A DNA stretch of 64,000 nucleotides from Bryopsis sp. KO-2023. Lineage: Eukaryota > Chlorophyta > Ulvophyceae > Bryopsidales > Bryopsidaceae. Shown here piece after piece: positions 1-12,400 of this stretch. Location: contig BSYQ01000008.1 of the NCBI GenBank assembly GCA_030272585.1, positions 1,116,001-1,180,000 on the forward strand, written 5' to 3'. The notes beneath the pieces were generated by a model. It was given only the letters and a program-made list of their open reading frames with translations. It searched no databases and was not told the DNA's origin. The first letter of the stretch is position 1. Every line of letters starts with the position of its first letter. Both the position numbers and the translations under genes were made by a program.

Positions 1-390
1 TCCGGTCAACTCTCGGCACACTCCAATCAGGCAGCCAGCTCTTTTCTGCCCCTTCTCAACTTCCCTGCGACTTGTAGACCGATTCCACAAGAGTGCCACC
101 AACTGAAGGGCAAACATTGTCCAACAGGCAAAAAGATAGGGACGCGGTCAAGAATTCAGAACCGGGTTCACCCGGTTCTGCAAACCACACGGTTCTTTTT
201 CAAGTCCAGCCATCCACATCACACTAATTCAACACTTCCGCAACAATCGGTCGTGTTCAGTTTTTCTCGCAAAAAAAAGACCAGCCCCTATGTCCGTTCC
301 TGCTCTGCCCCACTGTCCTTTCTTAAGACGTTGCGATCGCAATTCAGTCACGAGGCTTGTTGGTCCTTTGGTGTTCCGTGCGCTCCATCC

Positions 391-444
391 ACCGATTCCA
401 CCGATTCCACCGATTCCACCGATTCCACCGATTCCACCGATTCC
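391..444. repeat. Six tandem copies of a 9-bp unit
   Basis: Six perfect head-to-tail copies of ACCGATTCC lie just upstream of the sulfotransferase start codon at 462, so they fall in the 5' leader or core promoter. Because the unit is 9 bp, all frames stay open through it and give spurious HRF, DST or IPP repeat peptides. Copy number is likely to vary between individuals. Confidence 0.95.
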
Positions 445-461
445 ACAGGCACAGCGAGCCC

Positions 462-3400
462 ATGGACGGTAGCAAGAGTGAGGCTGCGCAGCTTTTGAAA
501 AATTTGAAACTAGAGACGGAGGAAAGTCGCCGGAAGGGCCTGGAAGAGTTCAAACCACAGCCGACTGATATTTTCCTGGTGACCCCACCGAAAAGTGGAA
601 CTACGTGGACGCAGCAGGTAGGGATGGAAGTTTGTCTTCACGAAATATCCGTATCCATCCGCTTTGCCCACGCCTTGATGCGAAGTTCTGCTCGTTGGGG
701 CTGATTCTGAGGGAAGATTCTATGGCTTATGCAGTCAATCCCAACACATTCCGGTGGCGAGGTTTTCGTTTTAGTACGCGGCAGATTTATAATACGTAGT
801 CCTTTGAATCAGTCAAAGGTCTCTCACGGGTGGTGTGAGAGACGGCACGAATCGGTTGCGATTCGTCATATCGAAAAATAATTCGGCGGTTGCATGTTCT
901 CACCAGTGTATATTTTTGTGGCCCATTGTGGCCCTTTTGGCCCATTTTGGCCCCCAAACAAATCAGAATGGCAAATTCTGGGGCCACAAAAGGGCCAAAA
1001 CGTTTTATTCAAGATGATTTTGGGGCCACAAAAGGGCCACATTTACCCAAACTTTGTAAGGCCAGGGCCACATCCAAGAAATCAATCGAGTTTCCACAAA
1101 AATCAAAACCAACAACGTTGAGTAAGTGCTATATAAACACCAAGCCTTGTAATTTCTGGTTTTTAAGTTGGGGCCACATTCTATTTTTTTTCGGACAAAT
1201 TGGGCCACAAAAGGGCCACAACTAGATGAAATGGCCAAATTCAGGGCCACTTTGGGGCCAGTGAAATCGAAAAAAAATACACTGGTTCTCACTGCAGTGC
1301 GGTCATTTTTGTTGAGCCGTTTCAATTTTTCTTTGCATTCCGTTCATTTCGTTCGGCCGTATCGCTCCCTTTGCACCGCGCGTCCTCCCGTTCGACGACT
1401 CACTTATGAAATTCACGAGAGCCATGATTCATTACACGAAGTCCAGATTGATTAACACCCCCCTTTCCCCTTTTCTGGAAAGGATTTTGCTTATGGAAAA
1501 CGGCGGGCTACACTAGCCAATGGCAAAATAAGCGGAATACTGCTGTATTGTTTTTGGTCAGATAATCCATGGACTTCGCAGTGGAGGGAGCATGGACTTC
1601 GACTCCATTGAAAATGTGATTCCTCACATCGAAATGGCACATGATTATGGATATACAGATTTGAACAAAGATCAGGGCCACTTCCCCAGGGTGTACAAAA
1701 CGCACTCCTGGTATCCACATTGTCCGAAAGGGGCTGGAAAATATGTCTTTGTCGTGAGGTGAATATTGATTCTCAGTCAGTCAGTCGGTTTTACAGGGGT
1801 TTTCCTTTTTGTTTGCCCCTTGTTTTCGATCATCGGGATGTGTTCTTTGCTGATGGAGAAAGAATGGGACGTTACATTAAGTAGAGGAGATTAAATAACG
1901 AGTGAGTCTCGGCTCCAGGGTGGGAAAAGACTAGTTCCAAGATGTGATAGGCTGGCAGTGTGCTTTTGAGCAGCAGTTAGTATTTATTCACAGTTGGGAG
2001 CTGTAGTTTCATCTCGTTTTCTTTTTTGAAAACGTATACACTTGCGTGTTTAAACTCTCGAGACTTGAGTGTCTCGTTTCTACGACTCCCGTTATTGCGG
2101 TGTTCTGTCGTATGCAGCACAACGTTCCCCAGAATTGGAGGCCGGCTTTTTTGGAGACTGCGAGCTCTTACGGCTTTTCGTTGCCTGAGCACGTTACGTC
2201 GTTCGCTGTGGAGCCCAACGGTGTGCCTCACTTGCGCACTAATCCAGTGGATCGCCCTGCAGGAGCTGTGCAATTTGGGCATTGGTTCGATATTGGGTCT
2301 ACAGCAAGGGGCGGTCGGTTGTTAACGCAATTGGGAGATAGGTCGTCGTTTGCCCACGAGGCATCAAATTGGGCCCCTGTTGTGAGTTACTTATTCGATC
2401 TCACTGGGTTTATTGCGGCCTTTCTCGCCCATCACGAAGTGGCGGACGAGTTGCGTGGCGCCTTGGTAGGCTGGTTCGTGGCATTGTCGCGTACAACTGA
2501 TTTGGCGGCCTCCCAATTTTTGGTACTAAAAACTCGAGGGGAATTCGACCAGAACGGTCAACCTGCTGCAAGCGGTTTGCAAACCGCTATTCATTTGTGG
2601 GGTTCTACCCAGGAATTGTTGCCTCCTGTGGTTCGTACGTTTTATGAAGGGTTGCGCTCCAGGACCGAAAAAGAGAGTATCCGAAAGGCAGCCCAAGACG
2701 GACAGAAGCAGGGAGGACGAAGAAAGTCCCGTGGCGGAAAGAAGGGACGTGATCCAGCAAAACCACCCCCTGCAACCGACGAAGCCTAACGCAGTGTCGG
2801 ATGGCGCAGTGGGCTTGGGCACAGCGCGAGGAAGCACGGCTGAGGACGAAATTTGGTATTCAGAAGCCTCCTCATTATGTTCGAGTCCGCCGTCAGCTGG
2901 CTCAGTGGAAGGAGATCGGAGCAGACAAAAATGTGCTAAAGTGGATAGCGCAGGGGGTGAGGATCGAATGGAAAAAGCCGTTGGAGCCCTTCGATTTGGG
3001 TTCCACGATATTGAAAACTCAGGAGGAGCGCGTAGCATGGAAGGAGCTATTACCGAAGTACCTAGAGACGGGCGGCTTGAGGCCAGCGCGTTGCGCCCGC
3101 TTCATTTCTCGCGGGTTTTTGATTCCGAAGTACCGCGAGGGGAGGATTACTTCGTTTCGTCTCGTGATCGATCTCCGCCATGTGAACGAACATACGGTCA
3201 AGCGGTCGATGAGATACGAACGACTCAAGGAAGCGGTTCCCTGGATCCGGGACAGTTCGGGTTTAATAGCCTTCGATATCGCCGAGGCGTTCCACCACGT
3301 TTCGATTCACAAGGAGGACCGTCGTCATTTTTGCATTCGAGTGGAGGACAAGGTTTACGAAGTTCCCTCCCTCCCGTTCGGATGGACATCCAGTCCAAGG

Positions 3401-6400
3401 ATTTTCAGTCGGTTTACCAAGCCGATTGCTCGCTTTCTGAGAAATCCCCACAGTGTGCCTTGCCCTTCAACCCCAGCGTTAGCAAGGTATTGGCACCAGG
3501 CAGAGATAGGACTTTACGGTTACGGTCACCGTAACCGGACCGTAACCACCGTAACCGGACCGTAACCGGAGTACAATTTTCGTCAGAAAATCGTACTTTT
3601 ACGGCCGTAACCGTAGCACCGTACCACTCCGTACCGCTCCGTACCGGACCGTAACGACCGTAACGGCCGTAACAACCGTAAACCGTAGAAAGTGACCCCC
3701 GCAGGGTCCCGCGATTCCAAAGGAACCCAGGGGGATTCGAACCCGCGACCCTACTGACTGCAGCCTAACGCTTTACCACTGAACCACGCTACTTCACGGT
3801 GATTTAGGGCCTACCGTAGTTATACCGTACTTGTTCCGTACCGTAAAAACAACATATTACTCCGGTTACGGTACGGAGTTACGGCCGTAGTACGGTGACC
3901 GTAACCCGACCGTAACCGGACCGGACCGGAGTCGGACCAAAAATTTGGCCCAAGTCCTATCTCTGGCACCAGGGGAGTTCGGGAAGTTTTCTGTTTTATC
4001 TGGACGACATCCTAGGAGGACATCCGAATGCTTCGAAGGAATGGGGTTCTCAGGTGAGGGACGTGGTGGAAGCTTTGGGGATCACCATACGCGAAGAGAA
4101 GAGTTGTTTTGCGCCGCAGCGTCAGGTGATGCACCTCGGTCTGCAATTGGATTTGGACAGGGGGTTAATTTTGGTGCCTTCGCACGTCGAAACCCAGTTA
4201 TTCGAGAAAGCGGGGAAACTTCTCAAGGTGATTCGCGACAACAAGGGTTCGGCGCCAGCGCGCTTAGTAGCGAGTTTTGTCGGGAAAGCTTGCTCAGTTC
4301 TAGCCGCGATTCCCACGGCGCGCTTTTTCCTAGGGGAACTTTTTCTCAGTTTGAAAGGAAAAAGGAAATGGACCAGTTGGGTGCGAATCCCTTTGAAAGC
4401 CATCAAACAAATTGTTTGGTGGCAGCAAATCCCGCAACATTGGCACGGTCGGGCCATGGAGTGGGTTCCATCGATACGCATGGAGTCGGACGCGTCAGAG
4501 GTGGGCTGGGGGGTGGCTTTGGGGTCGCCCAGCACCCTTTCCAAGACACGCCCTTCCAAGGAACCAAACTATCTGATCGCCAAGGGATTGTGGACTCTCG
4601 AAGATCGTCCACGTTCCATCAACTTCAAGGAACTCAAGGCGATTTTGTTGGGACTACTGGCCTTCAAGGAAGTGGTAAAGGACCAACGCTTGGAGATTGT
4701 GACGGACTCCCAAGTTTGTTACCACATACTTCGAGGCGTGTATACCAATATTCCGAGGCTGAGAGCGGTTCTGGGGCAGATTTTGGAGGTGTGCGAAGCC
4801 AAGCATATCGAGTGGAAGATGAAGTGGTGGGGAACTTTGGAGAATTACAGAGCCGATCAGTTATCAAGGATGGTCGAGGCGGGGGATATCGCTCTCAATC
4901 CGGCAATTTTTCGATGGCTGTGCCAGGAGTGCCGATTTCGTCCAACTGTGGACAGATTCGCGGCTCTGCACAATTCACAGTTACCCCGATTCAATGCAAT
5001 TTCGGCCGACCCTCAAGCGGAGAATATCGACGCGCTGAGGCAAACCCATCAAGCTTGGAGTTTGGAGAAAAATTATTGCTTCCCTCCCTTCGGCCTGGTC
5101 CCTCAATTAATCCAACTGATCAAGGAGGTGAAACCGATCGAGGCATTACTGGTGGTTCCGCGTTGGGAAGCGAAACATTGGTACAGGGATCTGTGCATGA
5201 TGGCAACGAAGCGCCTTCTCCTCCCGATGGATTCGTCGACGTTTCTGAAAGGGACGCAGCCGTTTATACCAAGGTGGCCGATGGAGTGTTTTTTGATAAA
5301 GCACTAATTGCTAAATTGCATGCAGAGTTGGGTAAGCCACCTGCAAATTTACAGTGGGACACCCTTTTGAGTGTTGGAAGCGCGGTTGCGACGCGTTTTA
5401 AAGAGTTCTCAGCAGAGGAGCGAATGGAGCTGCTCGAGCAGTTGTGGTCCAGCAATGCTATTATGGGTCGCAAGACAATTTGGTCCAAATTCGGAAAATT
5501 TTGGAAATTTGCAGTGGAGCGGCAACAGAGCCCCATTCCGGCTTCAAGGGAGTTAGTGTATCAGTACCTTCTCCACCTGCGCAGGACTTCAGAAATATCG
5601 GCAGTTTCAGCACCGCAATATCTGGCTGCGATTACTACCGCTCACGCGTGGTTTGGGGAGACACATTATGCTGCCAAGGATGAGTTGACGTCAAGGGTTA
5701 TATCCAGTTGGGAACTGCAGAGCGCGAAGTCTGACCCACCAACGCCGGAGCATACACCGTTTCCTTCTCAAGCGGTGGGTTGGCTCCATGAATCAGTGGG
5801 GGGTTGGGATTTACGCGCAATGCGTGACGGACTGGCGGCTGTTATCGCGTTCATATTTTTTTCGCGAGCAGATACCTACGCCAACATCCAGGTTGGCGAT
5901 TTATCATGGTCGGTGGAGGAAGTCAGTGTGTCGTTTGTGGAGTATCGCGCCAAAGGAAAGAACCGTCAAGAGCTTCGACGCCAGCGAAAATTTTTTTCGA
6001 AAGGATTACCCCAGCTTCCCAGTCTCTTACAGGAATTTAATCGATTATGCTGTGAGGCTTTTCAAGAGGTATCGATGCAAAGGAGCAATTATTTTTGGCA
6101 GTTGCCTTCCGAAAGTGTGCCTTCTCCGAGCAGTATGCGCTTAGCGCTGTTGCGTTTGTTACCAGCATTGCGTTCCGCTGGGGTTTTACAATCAGGGGAT
6201 TTTTTGGGCACACATACGTTTCGTAGGGGAGGATGTACTGCCATGTTTTCGGCAAAGGTTCCTCTGGATCGCATTCGAGATTGGGGAGGTTGGGCTGTGT
6301 GTTAGGGATGTTAAGAGCTACATCCAGTCAGGTCCAGTCATGTACAGTCATGTACAGTCATGCGTAGTCATGCTGACGTGGACATGTGAGTCAGGTCTAG

Positions 6401-9400
6401 TCATGATGACTAGACCTATGTCGGGTGCCCACCTAGGATGGTTGTCCTAGGTACCATGCGGGGACGCTAGGATCCTTGGGGGTCATGGTATTAATGGGCT
6501 TCAAGGTCATGGACTCATAAGTTTTAGTTTTTAGCTCTTCTTAGACTTGCACCCCCAAGTCTAACAACTTGGTTTCGGAGCTTTGGCAAGCATCCTATCG
6601 TGTGGAGAGTGGAGTCGCACTGCTTATTGCGGCGCGCGGATTTTCTGCAGGGAAATCGGAGCTGTTCGATTAGCGACACGTTTTGGCCCGTTCCGGACCG
6701 TATACGTCACGGAATCGAACATATAAGGTGTCTAAAAGCATCTACGGAACAAGATGCATCCGTTGCAATTTGTTGCGAGTGAATCCGATGCGTGTGCGCA
6801 AAGTTATGACGTTTTAAAGTTCGCGTCGGAATTTGAGTGTTTTGAGGTCGTCCGTGTCGGTTCTAGGTGTTGGACGATCGAAATGATGTTTTAGAATCAT
6901 TTTGAACGTCGACACGTTACGACTTCAAGATAGTATAGTTTTTGAACTATAAAAGTTTCTCTTTTATCCAAAGGGTGGGGTTAACTTTGTATGGGCAGGG
7001 TTAACACCTGAAGATACTAAGAGTAGAGAGGTTGTTATACCATATGCTCGCGAGAAGCCACTAAGAGTACTCTCTTAGATGGTGGAACGAGTATAAGGAC
7101 TCAAGTGCTAGGGGAGCTTGAGTCGGTATAACAAAAGGAGACCTTTTATTTGGTCAATAAAAGGAGATGAGGGAAGTAAGAGGAAGGAAGTTCATTTCTC
7201 TTGAGTTTTATTAGGGTTGATCTTGGATATTTGATTAAATCGATTCGGCAATTTTCACGTCTAAAGAGCGTTACTCGGCACTCCTATCCTAGCTGTACGG
7301 AGAGTCACTATTGCCCTTTGAAATCACTAGACCCCTGGTCTTTCGGGATCGGTTTGCTAGCGCAGTGGTCTGTGTAAAATTGAGGGCTTTTGTTAGTGGT
7401 TCGTATGGTATGGTACGCTCTCTTGAGCCTAGAGGAATAGGACTTGTCGTAATTCGCTAATGGAGACAGACGATTGTTGATCGATAAAATCGAGTTGAAG
7501 AGATAATCCGCTAAAATGAGAGAATGAATAGCGATTATTTTCTTGATTTGGCATGAGGCAAAATGAGTTGCCTTCAATGAAAATTGATTGTATTTGCGAA
7601 AGTGAATGATTTTCACTGAATACAAGGTCAATTTTCATAGGGATGATTTGTATTGAGATACAAATTTGATCCACGAATGTCAATGTATAGTTGGTACTTT
7701 GATAAGAACCAATATACATGAGGAAAATTTTGCTGCTGGATTGATTTTCCTGCGATGCAGGTTAATCACTAGCCTTCTTTAAGATGTCGAGACCAGACCC
7801 TTCTGGTGAAGAGGACATCACCACCTTAACGGTAGAAGAACTCCAAAATCGGATTGCTTTGATGCAATCTGAACATCAGGCGTTCCGCAAAGAGGTGGAT
7901 GACCGTGAGCGGAAACGAGAAGTGGCTACCAGAAAGGGTAGTACTTCTGTAGGGTCGGGAAGCAAAAAGTCTTCCACGGCCAAACCTGATAAATTTGATG
8001 GCCAATGTCCTTGGAAAGAACATAAGGTCATTTTGGAGATCTTTTGGATTGCCGAGGGGGTTCCTCGAGAAGAATGGGGTCGGATTGGACCAACATTCTT
8101 GGGACCCAAGGGAATCAAGCACCTCATCGCTCGAGTCGGGGAAGAGAAAATTTCTGGAGGAAACCTGACTTGGGAGGAAATGTGTGTTGCTATGGATGAT
8201 GGAAGTTTTGGTGAGTTGGCCACCGAATATGCGGTGACGCAAAAACTGTCCACATTCAAAGACCACATTAACCGGCGATGCAATACTGGAGAATATGTGC
8301 GCCAAATGGACACATATTTTACTCTTCGTAAGACCAAAATTGATAGTATTTCAAAAATTTGGTTCTTACACCGCAACCTCCATGGAGTGTAGAAGGAAGC
8401 GGTTGCCACTGATACTTCGGGTCATGAATGGACTTCATATGAGGAATTCCGTACCCATGTATTGGCAAAAGGAGTATCGCATGATGAGCGATACCCAGTA
8501 TTGGAAAAAGGTGCCAAAGAAAAGGAGGAGAGTACCGTTGGATCAAAGCGATCTCGGAAAGAAGAAAAAGGAAAGGTGTATCCGGTTAATCGGAAGAAAA
8601 ACCGAATGATGCCGAGCTTTACACCGAGATTTGGTGGTAGTTCTCAACAGACTCGTAAGAGTAAAGTTGGTAAAACATCTTTTCCTGCGGGTCTTAGCCA
8701 GAAAGAGTGGGAACGGCGCAAGGCCGCGAACCTTTGTTTCAGATGTGGAGCATCTTATTCTCCAGGTCATGTGTGTGATACTGGAAAGGTACGGAAGAGT
8801 CTCGCTTGTTTCGGGAAAGAACTTCCTAGTATAGAAGTTCTTGCATCTGGGTTATCTCGAAAGGAGGTATCGAAAAACTCAGATCCGAAAGATGTAATAT
8901 TTGATCCGATGGATACGGATATTACGAAGCCCGAGAACAAATCGGATATTTCTGTGGAGAATGACCCTGACCAGGTTATGTCTGTTGACAGAAATGATGA
9001 CTCTATCCGATGTGGTGAGGATGATTTGGACGTCGATCCCATTGGGGACGCCCAAGATCCTATGCCTAGTAAAGAAGAGAAGGTGCCGGAGAACGATTGC
9101 ATCTCTGGAATGCAACTTTTAAAATCGGAACTTCATCGTTTGCAGAATGCAAGTAGAGAGTTCACTTTTGACTCATCTACTAATGATGAAAGATTTGCGA
9201 TTTGTAAAAAGTTTTGCACTGGACAAGAGTTTCTTGCATCGTCAGTAGCGGGACACCATGTTTGGATGGATCCTGGACGAAAGAATTTGAATGAATTCTT
9301 AAAGCATTATTTTGCTAGCAAGAAAGAATCACCTTCTACTACGAGTTGCTGTCTATTAATCCCTCATAATATGGCAGTTACACAAAAAGAAATTAATCAC

Positions 9401-12400
9401 ATGAGATTGATTGCACAATATCGAAAAGGAGCAAAATTGTTTGCTCTTGGCAGTGGTAAAGCACCAGGTCTTCTTTGGCCCGTTGATATATATTACGATC
9501 CACCTACAGCGGAGTTACCCGGTAACTCAATTCCAGGAGAGGATTGTAATCTCAGAATGTCAATGTCGTTCAAAGGTTTGATTTCTGGTTCCCCTGGTCA
9601 GATTCTGTTAGATTCTGGCGCCGCTGGCTACGCTTATATCTCTAAGCATTTCTGCGAAAGTACAGGGCTTAGTTACAGATGTAAGCAAGGTACCAAAATC
9701 GAAATGGCCGATGGAACTCCATTGGATATTGTAGGGATAACCTCGATTAACTTGCGTTTGCAAGGCTTGCGGATGAAGATCGAGTGTCAAGTTATCACTA
9801 CAAAGCATTTTGATTTGTACCTCGGGGATGTGTGGTTATGCAATCACCGAGTACTGATGAATTTTTCTATTGGTAGTGCTTCGGTTCTAGCTACACGGGG
9901 AAACCGACTCACGATACGACCTAATTTGGTTGTGCGTGCCCCTAGTCCGCCTAATGCACGGATCAATCCCTTGTTGAGTATAGCCCAAGCTCGAAGACAA
10001 CTCCGTAATACGGAGTTATGTCCTTTTCTGGTTATAGTTCGGGAGGTCCCGAACCCTTTAGAGGGGGAGGAATCTGGGGTACCCGAATTGCCCAAAAATC
10101 CTCTAGTGTCTTCATATCAAACAGAGCTGGAAAGTCTGTTAGATGAGTATAAAGACAGATTCTCAGATGAGTTGGCAGAATGCCCTCCATCTCGAGAAGA
10201 GGATGCAGCAATTGATCTTGTCCCTGGAGCGAAACCGGTACATAGACCAATGTTTCGTTACACACCGGGTGAAAGAAAAGAGATTGAGGAGCAAGTCTCT
10301 GATATGCTGCAGAAGGGTTTGATTAAGCCTAGTTGTAGTCCGTGGGGTGCACCAATCTTGTTTGTTCCCAAACCGGATGGTACTCGACGGATGTGTATCG
10401 ACTATAGAGGCTTAAATAAGTTGACGATCAGGAATCAATATCCACTACCAAGGATAGATGATCTCCTTGATCAACTTCAAGGTTCGAAATACTTTTCGGC
10501 CTTAGATTTGAAAGCAGGGTATTGGCAACTTCGAGTGAAGGAGCCGGACCAACCGAAGACTGCTTTCAAAACCCCATTCGGTCTGTTTGAATATAAAGTG
10601 CTTCCAATGGGCTTGACGAATGCACCTGCAATATTCCAGACTTGGATGAATCGGGTATTCTCGGGTATGATTGGGAAGTCGGTCCTAATATACCTCGATG
10701 ACATACTTGTATTCAGCAAAACTCCGGAGGAACATGTGCAACATTTGCGAGCGGTGATGAAACGCTTGCGTGAGCACAAAATGCTCTTGAAGAGATCAAA
10801 ATGTGATTTTTTTAAGAAAGAGCTTCACTATCTTGGATTTGTTATAAATCAAGATGGTATTTCCGCTGACAAAAGGAAAACAGAGAAAGTAGTAGAGTGG
10901 CCAGTCCCAAAGAACGTTGCGGAATTGCGTTCATTTTTAGGGCTCTCTAACTATTTCCGGAGATTTGTGCAAGGTTACAGCAAGCTTGTAGCCCCACTCA
11001 CAAAGTTACTTAGGAAGGGTAAAGAGTGGAGTTGGACCGAGGATTGTCAAAAAGGATTTGATGGTGTTAAAGAGAATTTAACACATGCACCTTGTTTGGC
11101 AATGCCTAACTTCGAAAAAGATTTTGAAGTTATCGCAGATGCTTCGGATTATGCGATCGGTGCAATCTTGTTGCAAGAGGAACATCCTATAGCTTTTGAA
11201 AGTCGAAAGTTATCAGGAGCCCAACTTAACTGGAGCATAGGTGACAAGGAAATGTTCGCCGTAGTGCATGCTCTTAAGTTGTGGCGATGCTACCTGGATG
11301 TGCGTGTGTTTAAGGTGGTGTGTGATCACCAGCCTAACACATATTTCCATTCCCAGGAAACTCTCTCTCGAAGGTCGGCACGTTGGCTCGAAGTCCTCCA
11401 GGGGTTCCGGTTCGAGTGGGAATACAGGCCGGGACGGACGAACGTGGCAGACCCCTTGTCACGATATCCGTCGTATTCTCAGCAGATCGGAATACTCTCG
11501 GAGCTGGGAGGTGGCCAGAAACGACCAACTTGGAATGGGGATCCGTCCTCGCCCCGGCCCGGTACGTCGATGCTAAAGGAGAGATTGACTGAGGGGATCA
11601 CTAGGGATGAGTGGTTTGAAACCGAAGATGTCGCCGCTTCAGGTTGTCAAAAGCACTCAGGCCTGTGGTGGAATGGTGCACGAGTAGTAGTACCAAACTG
11701 GGATAGTCTTAGAGAAGACATCCTACATGATAGCCATGCAAGTGTATATGCAGGACATTTTGGGATCCGCAAGACCCAAAGAACAGTCTTGAAATACTTT
11801 TGGTGGCCTGGCGTAGAGGGAGATATCGCAAACTTTGTAAAAGGATGCGATGCATGTCAAAGGAACAAACACCGACGCGGCAAGGTGCCTGGTCCTTTGC
11901 AACCTTTACGTATACCTGATGGTCGATGGGAATCAGTTTCAATGGATTTGATTACTGATTTGCCTAAATCAGGAGCAGAAGCATTTGATGCCATCTTAGT
12001 TTTTGTGGATCGACTCACAAAGATGGTGCGATGCGTACCAACGCACACTACGTGTGATGCGGTACAAACGGCGAAACTCTTCGTTACTGAGGTCTTCCGT
12101 TTGCACGGTCTTCCTAAGCACCTCGTAAGCGATAGAGATCCTAGGTGGACTTCAAAGTTCTTTAGAGAGCTTTGTAAGACCTTAGGGGTCACTCAAGCAT
12201 TGTCGACAGCTTTTCATCCACAGAGTGATGGACAGACTGAAGCAATGAATAGGATCCTCGAAGATACCTTACGGCATTTCGTAGGACCTCGTCAAAGAGA
12301 TTGGAGTGACTTGTTGCCAGTGGTAGAGTTTGCATTGAACAACTCTAAGTCGATGGCTACTGGTGAAACACCGTTCTTCTTGAACTACGGTAGAGATCCG

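Larger units (their letters stand above)
2801..5307 (+). pseudogene. Reverse transcriptase-RNase H of the YR retroelement, split by a MITE
   Basis: The reading frame opens at 2801. It encodes DIRS-order reverse transcriptase motifs GFLIPKY, FRLVIDLRHVN, LIAFDIAEAFHHV and LPFGWTSSP, then runs into a 465-bp MITE at 3501. Removing the MITE and one copy of its 8-bp duplication joins WHQ to GSSGSFLFYLDDIL in frame, restoring the YLDD active-site box (about 3997-4008). Further down, ESDASEVGWG (about 4483-4512) is the first RNase H carboxylate region and EIVTDSQ a later one. The ORF ends at 5307, overlapping the recombinase frame. Apart from the MITE I see no other disabling change. It would supply DNA synthesis for transposition. 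Confidence 0.85.

Noticed and set aside
253..704. Several overlapping open frames with HRF, DST or IPP repeats
   Set aside because: They are the three readings of the 9-bp tandem repeat and have no independent support; the real coding start is the ATG at 462.
3722..3795. Functional tRNA gene on the minus strand
   Set aside because: A and B boxes are present but no proper acceptor stem pairs, and the block is inside a MITE.
8390..8392. Programmed gag/pol readthrough stop
   Set aside because: The stop is well inside Gag, upstream of the zinc knuckle, not at the gag/pol border.
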